DNA of 64,000 nt from Streptomyces sp. NRRL S-118 (GCF_000716335.1 NZ_JOBL01000104.1:50623-114622); one strand, 5' to 3'; numbered from the stretch's first letter, positions 55,134-63,683 are shown. Numbers and translations: made by a program. Notes: a model not told the origin generated them from the sequence alone.

Positions 55134-56186
55134 TCACGCACCCGTCAGCGACAGCCCGTGCGCGCTGCGTGCCGACTCCGTGACCCCGGCCAGGAAGCCC
55201 CGCGCCCGGGGGGAAGCGGTCGCGCGCAGCCACTCCGGCGCGATCGCGCAGACCGTGATGGTGATCCCGGTGCCGGCGAGCGCCGGCGGCAGGGTGTGCA
55301 CGACCGTGGACGGGAAGCTGAGGACCGTGCGCCCGATCGGGCCGCGCCGGGCGATCAGCTCCAGCGGCAGCTCGGGGCGGACGATCTCCAGGCCCGTCGT
55401 GACGGCGATCCGGTGCAGCTTCTCGACGCTCTCGCGGCGGTGGGCGAAGTACCGGGTCGCGCCGTGCGCCGCCGCGAGGGCGGCGACCGCCTGCGCGTAC
55501 CGGTCGGGGTCCACCACGCCGGTCTCGACCAGCGAGGTGCCGACCAGGTCCGCGCCCCGGGTGAGGCGGGGCGGACCGAAGCGGGCGCGGGTCCACGCGA
55601 ACCGGTTGGGGGTGACGGTGGTGCCCGGCGGCGCCTCGACCGGCAGCGCCGTGAAGACCTCCACGCTGCGCCGGCCCGCGGGGGCGAGCCGCCGCCGCGC
55701 CAGTGCCGTGACGGGGGCGAGGGCAAGCTCCCGCGGCGCACGCAGGCCACCGGGGCGGTGCCAGCGCACGAGACGCTCGCCGCGCGCCAGCTGCGCCGTG
55801 AACTCCATCGTCGCGGTGCCGTCGTCCACCACGGTGAGCGCGCGCGGCCCGAAGAGCGTCAGCAGCAGCTGCACGTACCGCGAGAACGGGTCGCCGACGA
55901 TCACGCGCTCGGCGGCGCGCAGCAGCGGCGCGAGGTCCCGCAGGGTCCGCGGCAGGGAGCCCCGCCCGGCGCGGGCCTCCTGCCAGCGGACGGCCACGCC
56001 CTCGTCGCGGGCGATCCCGGCCATGCGGCGCAGCTGACCGCGGGACATGGGGTCGGTGGGCGACAGGACGACGACGGTCAGGTCCCGCCGCCCGGTGTGG
56101 TGGCTCCACTCCAGGACGTTCAGGAGCTGGACGGGGCTCTCGACGAAGGCCAGGTTCGCTGCCGCCGCCGGGTCGGCGGCCGTCAT
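55134..56186 (-). CDS. Polysialyltransferase-like glycosyltransferase of the wall-polymer operon
   Basis: A 350-residue protein. It begins LAFVESPVQLLNVLEWSHHTGRRDLTVVVLSP, the start of the polysialyltransferase-like (GT52/POLYST) group, with DDGTATMEFTAQLARGE, YFAHRRESVEKLHRIAVTTGLEIVRPELPLELI (HR motif region) and VLSFPSTVVHTLPPALAGTGI, the closing S-T-V segment of this fold. It would transfer a sialic/Kdn-type residue from its CMP form. Cytosolic or peripheral, no membrane helix. ATGA overlap with neB-type gene upstream (neuB) shows cotranscription. Confidence 0.82.
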   Translation of the reverse strand: MTAADPAAAANLAFVESPVQLLNVLEWSHHTGRRDLTVVVLSPTDPMSRGQLRRMAGIARDEGVAVRWQEARAGRGSLPRTLRDLAPLLRAAERVIVGDPFSRYVQLLLTLFGPRALTVVDDGTATMEFTAQLARGERLVRWHRPGGLRAPRELALAPVTALARRRLAPAGRRSVEVFTALPVEAPPGTTVTPNRFAWTRARFGPPRLTRGADLVGTSLVETGVVDPDRYAQAVAALAAAHGATRYFAHRRESVEKLHRIAVTTGLEIVRPELPLELIARRGPIGRTVLSFPSTVVHTLPPALAGTGITITVCAIAPEWLRATASPRARGFLAGVTESARSAHGLSLTGA

Positions 56187-57076
56187 ACCGCGGCCACGAC
56201 GCGGCGGAGCTTCTTCATGGGGGCCAGCTCCGACTCGTACACCCTCTTGACGCCGTCGCCGAGCGCGGTCTCGATGGTGCGGATGTCGCGCACGAGCCGG
56301 GTGAGGCCCTGCGGCTCCACGGAGGCCGCCTGGTCGGAGCCCCACATGGCGCGGTCGAGGGTGATGTGCCGCTCGACGAAGCAGGCGCCCAGGGCGACGG
56401 CGGCGAGCGTGGTCTGCAGGCCGGTCTCGTGGCCGCTGTAGCCGATGGGGATGTTGGGGTAGTCCCGCATGAGCGACTCGATCACCCGCAGGTTCAGCTC
56501 CTCGGCCTTCGCCGGGTAGGTGGAGGTGGCGTGGCAGAGCAGGATGTTGTCGCTGCCGAGCACCTCGACGGCGTGCCGGATCTGGCGCGGGGTGGACATG
56601 CCGGTGGACAGCACGACCGTGCGGCCGGTGGCGCGCAGGGTGCGCAGCAGCTCGTCGTCGGTGAGGGACGCGGAGGCGACCTTGTGGGCGGGCGGGCCGA
56701 ACTTCTCCAGGAAGGCGACGGCCTCGGTGTCCCAGGGGGAGGCGAACCAGTCGATGCCGCGCTCGCGGCAGTGCGCGTCGATGGCGCGGTACTCGTCCTC
56801 GCCGAACTCGACGCGGTGGCGGTAGTCGATGTACGTCATCCGGCCCCAGGGGGTGTCGCGCTCGATGTCCCACTGGTCGCGCGGGGTGCAGATCTCGGGG
56901 GTGCGCTTCTGGAACTTCACGGCGTCGCAGCCGGCGTCGGCGGCCGCGTCGACGAGGGCGAGGGCCTTGTCGAGGTCGCCGTTGTGGTTGATGCCGATCT
57001 CGCCCGTGATGTAGACGGGACTGCCGGGGCCGACGGTCTTGCGGCCGAGGGTGCGCAGGCGGGAGTTCACGGTCAT
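56183..57076 (-). CDS. neuB: N-acetylneuraminate/Kdn synthase-type enzyme, short form
   Basis: A 297-residue enzyme condensing PEP with a six-carbon sugar (ManNAc, or mannose-6-phosphate for Kdn) to a nonulosonic acid. Catalytic barrel: YITGEIGINHNGDLDKALALVDAAADAGCDAVKFQKRTPE, DWFASPWDTEAVAFLEKFG, VVLSTGMSTPRQI, LLCHATSTYPAKAEELNLRVI and GYSGHETGLQTTLAAVALGACFVERHITLDR. The C-terminal SAF (antifreeze-like) domain of E. coli-type NeuB is missing; the protein ends about 20 residues after the barrel. S. coelicolor carries a homologue in its teichulosonic acid (poly-Kdn) region. Confidence 0.92.
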   Translation of the reverse strand: MTVNSRLRTLGRKTVGPGSPVYITGEIGINHNGDLDKALALVDAAADAGCDAVKFQKRTPEICTPRDQWDIERDTPWGRMTYIDYRHRVEFGEDEYRAIDAHCRERGIDWFASPWDTEAVAFLEKFGPPAHKVASASLTDDELLRTLRATGRTVVLSTGMSTPRQIRHAVEVLGSDNILLCHATSTYPAKAEELNLRVIESLMRDYPNIPIGYSGHETGLQTTLAAVALGACFVERHITLDRAMWGSDQAASVEPQGLTRLVRDIRTIETALGDGVKRVYESELAPMKKLRRVVAAV

Positions 57077-57082
57077 GGTTCC

Positions 57083-58318
57083 TTAGGTGGTGGGGAGGGT
57101 CTGCAGCTCGGGTCCGAGGAGCCAGCCGGCGATCTCGCGGATCGCCCCGGCGCCGCCCGGCGCTCCGGTGACGGCACGGGCGGCGGCCCGTACGGCCTCG
57201 TGGGCGCTCGCGACGGCGACGGGCCAGCCGACGAGTCCGAAGCAGGGCAGGTCGTTGACGTCGTTCCCGGCGTAGAGCACGCGCCCGGGATCGATGGCGT
57301 GGTCGTCGCACCACTGCTTGAGTGCGAGGTCCTTGCGGTCGACGCCGTGCAGGACGGGCACGGCGAGCTTGCGGGCGCGGGCGGCCACGACCGCGTTGCG
57401 CTCCGTGGACAGGATCAGCAGCCGCACACCCGCGCGGCGCAGCGCGGCGATGCCCAGGCCGTCGCCGCGGTGCACGGCGACGAACTCGTGCCCGTCGGCG
57501 TCGACGAGCACCCGGTCGTCGGTCTGGGTGCCGTCGAAGTCGAGGACGACGGCGTCGACGTCCGCGGCGGTCGGCGTGGCCGGCTCGTCCAGCAGCGGGG
57601 CGAGCGCGCGGGCGCGGGCGAGGTCGTGCGGGTCGTCGATCTCCAGCACCCGGGCCGGGTCGGTGACGACCAGCGCGGTGCGTCCGAAGAACCGGTGCCG
57701 GTGCGTACGGAAGCCGCGCGCCTCCATGCCGTACGCGGCACCGGTCTCCAGGTACTCGGGCTCCCGCTCCTGCCGGCGGGGACGGCGCGCCGTGTCGTGG
57801 TTGACGCCGAGGGCGCCGCGGGAGCCGTCCGGCCCGGCGGCGGACCGCCGCCACAGGAAGGCGTGCGACGGGGCGACGGTCAGGGCGGTGTCGGCGCCGC
57901 GGTCCAGGATCTCGGCCGCCACGCCGTCGACGTCCGCCGCGGTCAGGAACGGGCTGGTGCACTGGACCAGGAGGACCACGTCGGCGCGGCGGCCGTGCAG
58001 CGCTTCGAAGGCGTCCATCGCGTGGAGCACCGCCGACTCGCTGGTCGCGGTGTCGCCGGACAGGGCGGCGGGGCGCGGTACGGCCTCGGCGCCCGCGGCG
58101 CGCGCCGCGGCGGCGGTCCGGGGGTCGTCGGTCGAGACGACGACGTCCGTCACGAGGCGGGCGCCCCGGCAGGCGCGCACGGCACGGGCGACCAGCGGGA
58201 CGCCGCCCACCGGTGCGAGGTTCTTGGCGGGCACGCCCTTCGAACCGCCGCGGGCGGGGATCACGGCCAGCACGGTGGGACGCCCGTCCCCCGCGTCCCG
58301 CGTCCCGGGGCGGCTCAC
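57083..58318 (-). CDS. CMP-nonulosonate synthetase fused to HAD phosphatase (NeuA-KdsC type)
   Basis: A 411-residue two-domain protein. Residues 15-240: CMP-sialic/Kdn cytidylyltransferase with VIPARGGSKGVPAKNL (nucleotide loop), VVSTDD, LLVQCTSPFL and ETGAAYGMEARGF. Residues 255-411: HAD phosphatase with DFDGTQTDDR (nucleophile Asp260, Asp262), LLILSTERN, the Lys in VDRKDLALKQW and VLYAGNDVNDLPCF. The fusion could dephosphorylate a 9-phosphate (for example Kdn-9-phosphate) and then activate the free acid. The GTG start overlaps the upstream stop (GTGA). neuB follows after six bases. Confidence 0.92.
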   Translation of the reverse strand: MSRPGTRDAGDGRPTVLAVIPARGGSKGVPAKNLAPVGGVPLVARAVRACRGARLVTDVVVSTDDPRTAAAARAAGAEAVPRPAALSGDTATSESAVLHAMDAFEALHGRRADVVLLVQCTSPFLTAADVDGVAAEILDRGADTALTVAPSHAFLWRRSAAGPDGSRGALGVNHDTARRPRRQEREPEYLETGAAYGMEARGFRTHRHRFFGRTALVVTDPARVLEIDDPHDLARARALAPLLDEPATPTAADVDAVVLDFDGTQTDDRVLVDADGHEFVAVHRGDGLGIAALRRAGVRLLILSTERNAVVAARARKLAVPVLHGVDRKDLALKQWCDDHAIDPGRVLYAGNDVNDLPCFGLVGWPVAVASAHEAVRAAARAVTGAPGGAGAIREIAGWLLGPELQTLPTT

Positions 58319-59586
58319 AGCTCCCCCAGCCGGCGGACCACCGGGGCCACGCGCTGCACCCCGTGGCGGTACACCGAGCGCGCCGCGTCGCGCAGGGCGC
58401 GCCGAACCGGGCCGGCGGCGGGCGCCGCGGCCGCGCTGTCCAGGCGGTGGCGGGCCAGGACGCCGGGAAGGTAGCCGGGGGCCGTCGCCCGCGTGTACCA
58501 GGGCGCGGGGGGCGGCAGCGGCGGCCCGGCGAGCAGGTCGAGCACCCGGGCGCGGGCCGCGTCGAAGGCCCGCTCGTACGCGCCGTGCGACGCGACGCCC
58601 TGCGCCGCCAGCCACGCCTCGTCCGGCACCGGGCGGTGCCCGCCGTCGAGGGCGTCCCAGGAGGTGAGCAGCCCGGAGCCGATGAAGTGGTGGTTGCCGA
58701 GCGCCTCGCGGACGCCGAGGTCGGTCAGCACCGCGGTGGGGACGCGCCGGTGCAGGGCCTCCAGCGCGGCCGTCGACGAGACCGTGACCAGCAGGTCCGT
58801 ACGGTCGAGGACCTCGCCCATGTGGCCGTGGACCAGTCTCAGGTTGGGCGGCAGGGGGCCGCGCGCCAGCTTCTGGTACGGGTGCTCCTCGAGGTGCGTG
58901 GTGTGCTCGCCGGGCCGGGAGCGCAGCTTCAGCAGCACCTCGCGGTGGGGGTGCAGCAGGGCGTGCCCGGTCAGCCGGCGCAGCAGGTACGCGCGCTCCT
59001 CGCGGGTCGCCGGTACGGAGGGCTGCGCGGCGAAGACCACCGTGTCGCGGTCCTCGCGGGGCGTGTACGGCGCCCCGCCGAGGAACGGCAGCGCCGCCTC
59101 GACCACCGCCGAGGGGTCGGCGCCGACGCCCTCGTACACGGCGCGGAACCGCTCGGCGTCGTGGCGCGAGTTGGCGAGGACGAGGTCCGCGCCGTGCCGC
59201 AGCAGCAGCCCGTCGGCGAGCTTCTCGTAGACGACGCCGACGTACCCGGTGACGACGACCGGCCGCGGGTGCGGCGGCGCCCCGGCGAGGGCGTGCAGCA
59301 TCGCCTGCACGGTGCCGCCGACGAGCGCGAGGACGACGACGTCGTACGCCTCCTCCCGCAGCACCCGCAGGAACCCGGCTCCCGTCACCTCCCGCGGCGC
59401 GCCCACGCCGGCGCCGGTCTCGGCGAGCTGGCGCGCGGTCGGGGTGGCGCGGCCGCGCAGCACGAAGCCGGTGACCCGGCCGTCCTCGGGGGCGATGCGG
59501 CGCGCCGTCAGCGCGCCCCACTTCCATCGGGTGTCGGAATCCGCGAGAACCGCGATCCGCACCGCTGCACTGGTTCGTGATGGCAC
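58315..59586 (-). CDS. Putative glycosyltransferase (DUF6716 type)
   Basis: A 423-residue protein, first of the minus-strand polymer operon. It starts AVRIAVLADSDTRWKWGALTARRI, then GRVTGFVLRGRATPTARQLAE, VVVTGYVGVVYEKLADGLLLRHGADLVLANSRHDAERF and LLVTVSSTAALEALHRRVPTAVLTDLG, a GT-B-like pattern with the S-S-T-A nucleotide-binding segment. The C-terminal 60 residues are Ala/Arg-rich. Substrates are unknown. The start may be GTG at 59586 or at 59562; the region upstream holds the divergent promoters. Confidence 0.82.
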   Translation of the reverse strand: MPSRTSAAVRIAVLADSDTRWKWGALTARRIAPEDGRVTGFVLRGRATPTARQLAETGAGVGAPREVTGAGFLRVLREEAYDVVVLALVGGTVQAMLHALAGAPPHPRPVVVTGYVGVVYEKLADGLLLRHGADLVLANSRHDAERFRAVYEGVGADPSAVVEAALPFLGGAPYTPREDRDTVVFAAQPSVPATREERAYLLRRLTGHALLHPHREVLLKLRSRPGEHTTHLEEHPYQKLARGPLPPNLRLVHGHMGEVLDRTDLLVTVSSTAALEALHRRVPTAVLTDLGVREALGNHHFIGSGLLTSWDALDGGHRPVPDEAWLAAQGVASHGAYERAFDAARARVLDLLAGPPLPPPAPWYTRATAPGYLPGVLARHRLDSAAAAPAAGPVRRALRDAARSVYRHGVQRVAPVVRRLGEL

Positions 59587-59640
59587 GCCGAGGACGTTAG
59601 GAAGGCGTTCCGCTTCGCGGCCCAACTGGGCGGCAACAAA

Positions 59641-59697
59641 CGGTGAACAGCACCTGGCAGCAATCCGGTTAATAAGCGCGCCGCTCAGTGTTCACCG
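59641..59697. promoter_or_regulatory. Divergent promoter region with CGGTGAACA / TGTTCACCG inverted repeat
   Basis: 9-bp arms at 59641-59649 and 59689-59697, 39 bases apart. Each arm reads GTTCACCG toward one of the two divergent operons. GTTCACC is the core of PhoP direct-repeat units in Streptomyces; a full box needs at least two adjacent 11-base units, which are only weakly visible here. The stretch around CCGGTTAATAAGC is the most AT-rich of the area. Confidence 0.4.
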
Positions 59698-59752
59698 CAC
59701 ATCCGTCCACCGGCCAGGACGAATGCCGGAACGGCCCCCTACCGTCTCGCGA

Positions 59753-60727
59753 GTGGTCAAGCTCTCCGTCGTCGTGCCGTTCTTCAACGTGCAGACATAC
59801 GCTCCCGACGCCCTCGAAAGCCTGCGTGCCAATGCGCGGGACGATTTCGAATTCCTCCTGGTCGACGACTGTTCGACCGACGGAACGCAGGAGATCCTGC
59901 AGCGCGCGGCCCGCGAGGTCCCGGGCGCGGTGCTGCTGAGACACGCGCGCAACGCCGGGCTCGCCACCGCCCGCAACACCGGCATCGACGCGGCGCGCGG
60001 CGAGTACCTCGCCTTCCTCGACGGCGACGACTGGCTGGCGCCCGGCCACTTCGCCCGACTCCTCGCCGCCATCGAGGAGTTGGGGTGCGACTTCGTCCGC
60101 ACGGACCATGTGCAGTGCACCGGCAGGACGCGGACGGTGCACCGCGTCCCGGTGGGCCGGCGCGGGGAGGTGCTGCGGCCCAGGGACGCGATCCTGCCGA
60201 CCGGGCGGTCCACTTCGGTGGACTACCCGTACGCCTGGGCCGGCATGTACCACCGGCGCCTCGCCGAGCGGGGGCTGCTGCATTTCACCGACGGACTGCG
60301 GACCGCGGAGGACCGGCCGTGGATATGGCGGCTGCACCGGGAAGCGGATTCCTTCGCGGCGGTGAGCTCGCTCTCCCTCTTCTACCGGCGCGGCGTCTCC
60401 TCGTCCCTCACGCAAATCGGAGACATTCGGCAGCTCGATTTCATCCGCGCTTTCGACCAGGTTCTCGAGGAAACGGCGAAGGATCCGGATTCCGCTCGGC
60501 TGCTGCCGAAAGCGGTGCGCACGTATTGCGCGATCATCGCCCACCACATGGGTTCCGGCCGGTTCGAGGCGCGGGTCGCCCGCACCTTGCGCAGCCGGAG
60601 CGCGGCGGCGCTGCGCCGGATGCCGCAGGACGTCCTGACGGACGCGCTCGCCACGATGGACGGCGAGCGGGCGGCGCTGCTGCGCGCCCTGCGCCGCCGC
60701 CCGGTGAAGGCGGGAGCGGCCTCGTGA
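59753..60727 (+). CDS. Family 2 glycosyltransferase
   Basis: A 324-residue GT-A enzyme. VVKLSVVVPFFNVQTYAPDALESLRANARDDFEFLLVDDCSTDGTQEIL is the GT2 N-terminus. NAGLATARNTGIDAARGEYLAFLDGDDWLAPGHF holds the metal-binding DGDD, and RTAEDRPWIWRLH the catalytic ED. The C-terminal third is helical. It likely adds a sugar or primes the polymer on a lipid or glycan acceptor. GTG start at 59753. The stop overlaps the next gene start (GTGA). Confidence 0.92.
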   Translation: MVKLSVVVPFFNVQTYAPDALESLRANARDDFEFLLVDDCSTDGTQEILQRAAREVPGAVLLRHARNAGLATARNTGIDAARGEYLAFLDGDDWLAPGHFARLLAAIEELGCDFVRTDHVQCTGRTRTVHRVPVGRRGEVLRPRDAILPTGRSTSVDYPYAWAGMYHRRLAERGLLHFTDGLRTAEDRPWIWRLHREADSFAAVSSLSLFYRRGVSSSLTQIGDIRQLDFIRAFDQVLEETAKDPDSARLLPKAVRTYCAIIAHHMGSGRFEARVARTLRSRSAAALRRMPQDVLTDALATMDGERAALLRALRRRPVKAGAAS

Positions 60728-62109
60728 GCACGCAGATCTTCTACGCCTCGACGCTGTACGGGGCGGTGACGCTCGCCGCCGCGATCGACAGCGGCTGCTT
60801 CGAACCCGCCGACCGGCGGCTGCTGCTGGTCGCCAACAACGCGGCGACGCCGGAGACGGCCGTCCCGCTCGACCGGATGCCGGGCTTCGACCGGCTGAGC
60901 CACCGCTTCGACGCCGTCCTGTCGTGGAACGACGCCGTCGCGCCGTTCCACCCCGGCGGCTGGACCCCGCGCCCCGACGACGTACCGCTGTGGGAGCGGT
61001 ACCTGCGGCTGCTGTGGGGGCTGGGCGACGACCGCGTGGCACTGGCCGTCGAGTCGCTCCAGGTCCCGCCCGCGCTCACGGTGGCGCAGCTGTTCCCGGA
61101 GGCCGCGATCGACGTGTACGCCGACGGGCTGATGAGCTACGGGCCCACCCGCAACCGGATCGACCCGCTCGTCGGGGAGCGCGTGCGCAGGCTGCTGCAC
61201 CTGGATCTGGTGCCGGGCCTGCGGCCGCTGCTGCTGGCGGAGTTCGGGGTGGTGCCCGAGGTGGTCCCGGCGGAGGCGTTCACGAAGGTCGTGGACGAAC
61301 TCGCGGAGGACGAGACCGGGGCGACCGGGGGCGGGGACGCCGGGTACGGGCCGGACGAGTGCGGGCCGGACGAGTGCGGGCCGGACGAGTGCGGGGAGAC
61401 CGGGGAGGGCGTCGCGCTGCTGCTGGGGCAGTACCTGTCCGCGCTCGGCATCCTCTCCCCCGCCGAGGAGGAGGACCTGCACGTACGGATGGTGCGCGGC
61501 GCCGTCGCGCGCGGGCATCGCAGGATCGTCTTCAAGCCGCACCCGGTCGCGCCGGCGTCCTGGTCGCGGACGCTGGAGCTCCGGGCGCGGGAGCTGGGCG
61601 CCGAACTGACCGTGCCCGACCGTCCCGTCCTCGCCGAGGTGCTGTTCCGGCGGCTGCGGCCGGCGCTGGTCGCCGGGTGCTTCTCGACGGCGCTGTTCAC
61701 GGCGAGCGGCTTCTACGGGCTGCCGGTCGCACGGCTCGGCACCGCCCCGCTGCTGGACCGACTGACGCCGTACCAGAACAGCAACCGGGTGCCGGTGACC
61801 CTCGCGGACGCACTGCTGCCGGACCTGGAGAGCGGCGGGACGGGCGGGGTGCCGGACCTCGCGGGCCTGCTGGACGCCGTCGGCTTCGCGATGCAGCCGC
61901 AGGTCCGCGCGGACCTGCGGCCGGCGGCCGAGCGGTACCTGGCCGACCGCCTCACCCCCGCCACCCGCCGGTACTTCAAGCGCCGCCGCCTGACGGCCCT
62001 CGGTCTGCCGGGCGGCCTGCCCGGCGGGCTCAAGGTGCCGCGCACCGCGCTGACCCGCCTCCTGGTCCGCCGGGCGCGCCGCCTCAAGCGGGCGGCGCTG
62101 CGCCGGTGA
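60724..62109 (+). CDS. Alpha-2,8-polysialyltransferase family protein
   Basis: A 461-residue glycosyltransferase: TQIFYASTLYGAVTLAAAIDSG (N-terminal strand-helix), IDVYADGLMSYGPTRNRIDPLV (acidic site), GVALLLGQYLSALGILSPAEEEDLHVRMV, IVFKPHPVAP (HP motif) and VAGCFSTALFTASGFYGLPVARLGT (S-T-A motif). The paired HP and S-S/S-T motifs are the nucleotide-sugar contacts in bacterial polysialyltransferases. Near residues 209-223 three identical 15-base repeats insert GPDEC units before the GQYLS segment. Basic C-terminus (RRARRLKRAALRR) suggests membrane association. Confidence 0.88.
   Translation: MSTQIFYASTLYGAVTLAAAIDSGCFEPADRRLLLVANNAATPETAVPLDRMPGFDRLSHRFDAVLSWNDAVAPFHPGGWTPRPDDVPLWERYLRLLWGLGDDRVALAVESLQVPPALTVAQLFPEAAIDVYADGLMSYGPTRNRIDPLVGERVRRLLHLDLVPGLRPLLLAEFGVVPEVVPAEAFTKVVDELAEDETGATGGGDAGYGPDECGPDECGPDECGETGEGVALLLGQYLSALGILSPAEEEDLHVRMVRGAVARGHRRIVFKPHPVAPASWSRTLELRARELGAELTVPDRPVLAEVLFRRLRPALVAGCFSTALFTASGFYGLPVARLGTAPLLDRLTPYQNSNRVPVTLADALLPDLESGGTGGVPDLAGLLDAVGFAMQPQVRADLRPAAERYLADRLTPATRRYFKRRRLTALGLPGGLPGGLKVPRTALTRLLVRRARRLKRAALRR
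61348..61392 (+). repeat. Triple 15-bp in-frame tandem repeat
   Basis: Three exact copies of GGGCCGGACGAGTGC at 61348-61362, 61363-61377 and 61378-61392, encoding a repeated G-P-D-E-C peptide in the polysialyltransferase-like gene. Copy-number change would keep the frame. Confidence 0.95.
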
Positions 62110-62131
62110 CACGGACGCGGGGGGGCGCGGG

Positions 62132-62953
62132 TCAGTCCCGGACGACCGGTTCCTGGAGCTCGGTGACCCACCGCGAGCGGTCGTCGGGGACCTCCAGGTA
62201 CAGCTCGCGGGTGTAGCCGGCGGAGCGGTAGCCGTTGGTGCCGATCCAGGTGGCCAGGGTCTGCAGGGTGGGCAGCAGGTTGTCCATCGGCCCCCGGTGG
62301 ACGACGGTCGCCGCCTGCTCCAGCCCGGGCAGGACGACGATGTCCGCGCCGGGCACGGTGACCCCGTCCGGCACGGTCATGCCCGCGTGGACGACGACCG
62401 AGCCGTCACCCGCCGGGGCGTCCTCGTAGTACGCGACGCCCGGACCGCAGGGAGTGACCCCGGCGGCCTCCAGCCGGGCGCACAGCTGCTCGTACAGGGG
62501 GGTGATGACCGGGCCGATCTCGGCCGGTCCGAAGCCCGCGGCGGTGCCGCTCAGCTCGGCCAGCCGCACGGCCGGAACGCTCTTCAGTACGACGTCCTGC
62601 GTGGACATGCGTCCCTCGCTCTCGATGGCCCGGAGCCTCGCCGCGACCTGCGCCAGGCGCGCGGCCGCCTCGCTCATCGCCGTCTCCAGCTCGGCCTGCC
62701 GCAGCCTCAGCATCCCGCGCAGCTCCTCGGCGCCGACCTCCTCGTCGAGGATCGACCGCACCTGGTCGAGGGTGAAGCCGAGGTCCTTGAGCGCGATGAC
62801 GCGGTTGAGCCGGGCGAGCTGGCCGGCTTCGTAGAAGCGGTAGCCGCTGTACGGGTCGACGCGGGCGGGGCGCAGCAGTCCGATGGCGTCGTAGTGGCGC
62901 AGCATGCGGACCGAGACCCGGCCGTGCCGGGCGAAGTCTCCGATGGTGAACAT
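62132..62953 (-). CDS. MerR-family regulator with GyrI-like effector domain
   Basis: A 273-residue regulator. HTH: MFTIGDFARHGRVSVRMLRHYDAIGLLRPARVDPYSGYRFY, then a coiled coil (LARLNRVIALKDLGFTLDQVRSILDEEVGAEELRGMLRLRQAELETAMSEA). Residues 118-273 form a GyrI/BmrR-type drug-binding domain (VVLKSVPAVRLAELSGTAAGFG, VVHRGPMDNLLPTLQTLATWIGTNGYRSAGYTRELYLEVPDD). Probably an activator responding to small hydrophobic compounds. Convergent with the polysialyltransferase-like gene. The LysE exporter gene is 69 bases upstream on the same strand. Confidence 0.93.
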   Translation of the reverse strand: MFTIGDFARHGRVSVRMLRHYDAIGLLRPARVDPYSGYRFYEAGQLARLNRVIALKDLGFTLDQVRSILDEEVGAEELRGMLRLRQAELETAMSEAAARLAQVAARLRAIESEGRMSTQDVVLKSVPAVRLAELSGTAAGFGPAEIGPVITPLYEQLCARLEAAGVTPCGPGVAYYEDAPAGDGSVVVHAGMTVPDGVTVPGADIVVLPGLEQAATVVHRGPMDNLLPTLQTLATWIGTNGYRSAGYTRELYLEVPDDRSRWVTELQEPVVRD

Positions 62954-63022
62954 GACGCCCCCTACGAGACGGCCTCACACGGTGTCAGGGTCAAGCGGTG
63001 CCGGGATCGGGCGGTGCCGGGG

Positions 63023-63682
63023 TCAGGCGGTGCTGCTGAGGGACAGCTTCACCGCGAAGCCGAGGAACAGCGCGCCCGCCGCCGAGGTGGCCGTGGCCGA
63101 CAGGCGCCTGCGGCGGCGGAACGCGGCGGCCAGATGCGTGCCCGCGAGGATCAGCAGGGTCAGGTAGAGGACGCTCGCGGCCTGCGCGAGGCCCCCGAGG
63201 ACGACGAACGAGAGGGCCGGGTACTGGTACGCCGGGTCCACGAACTGCACGAAGAACGCGACGAAGAAGAGGATCGCCTTCGGGTTGAACAGGCTGATCA
63301 GGAACGCGCGCCGGAACGGGCGCTCGGCGGCCACCCCTGCGGCCGCGCCGCCCGGCGCCTCCGCCGCCCGCTCGCCCCGGCTGCGCCACATCGACCAGGC
63401 GGCCCGCAGCATCCCGACGGCCAGCCACGTCAGGTAGCCGGCCCCCGCGTACTTCACGATCCCGAAGAGCAGCGCGTTCGCCTGGAGCAGCGAGGCGACA
63501 CCGGCGGCGGAGAGCGTCATCAGCACGGTGTCCCCGCACCAGACGCCGGACGCGGCCACGTACCCGGCGCGGGTGCCGCGGCGGGCGGCGACGGAGAGCA
63601 CGTACAGGGAGTTCGGCCCCGGCAGCAGAATGATGAGGACGAGGCCCGCGAGATAGGTCGGCAGATCGGTGACACCCAGCAT
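63023..63682 (-). CDS. LysE-family exporter (LeuE-like)
   Basis: A 219-residue amino-acid or small-molecule exporter with about six helices: YLAGLVLIILLPGPNSLYVLSVAARRGTRAGYVAASGVWCGDTVLM (family signature PGPN), then AGAGYLTWLAVGMLRAAW and AFLISLFNPKAILFFVAFFVQFV (NPK motif). A charged Ala/Gly loop lies between helices 3 and 4. The ATG at 63682 gives MLGVTDLPTYL. A strong hairpin just upstream separates it from the mutase gene. Confidence 0.93.
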   Translation of the reverse strand: MLGVTDLPTYLAGLVLIILLPGPNSLYVLSVAARRGTRAGYVAASGVWCGDTVLMTLSAAGVASLLQANALLFGIVKYAGAGYLTWLAVGMLRAAWSMWRSRGERAAEAPGGAAAGVAAERPFRRAFLISLFNPKAILFFVAFFVQFVDPAYQYPALSFVVLGGLAQAASVLYLTLLILAGTHLAAAFRRRRRLSATATSAAGALFLGFAVKLSLSSTA

Positions 63683-63683
63683 G

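Noticed and set aside
55134..57962. A 942-codon minus-strand frame joining several polymer genes
   Set aside because: Upstream of 56186 it is out of frame with neuB and neuA, which have clear motifs. The Arg/Pro-rich translation is a shadow of those genes.
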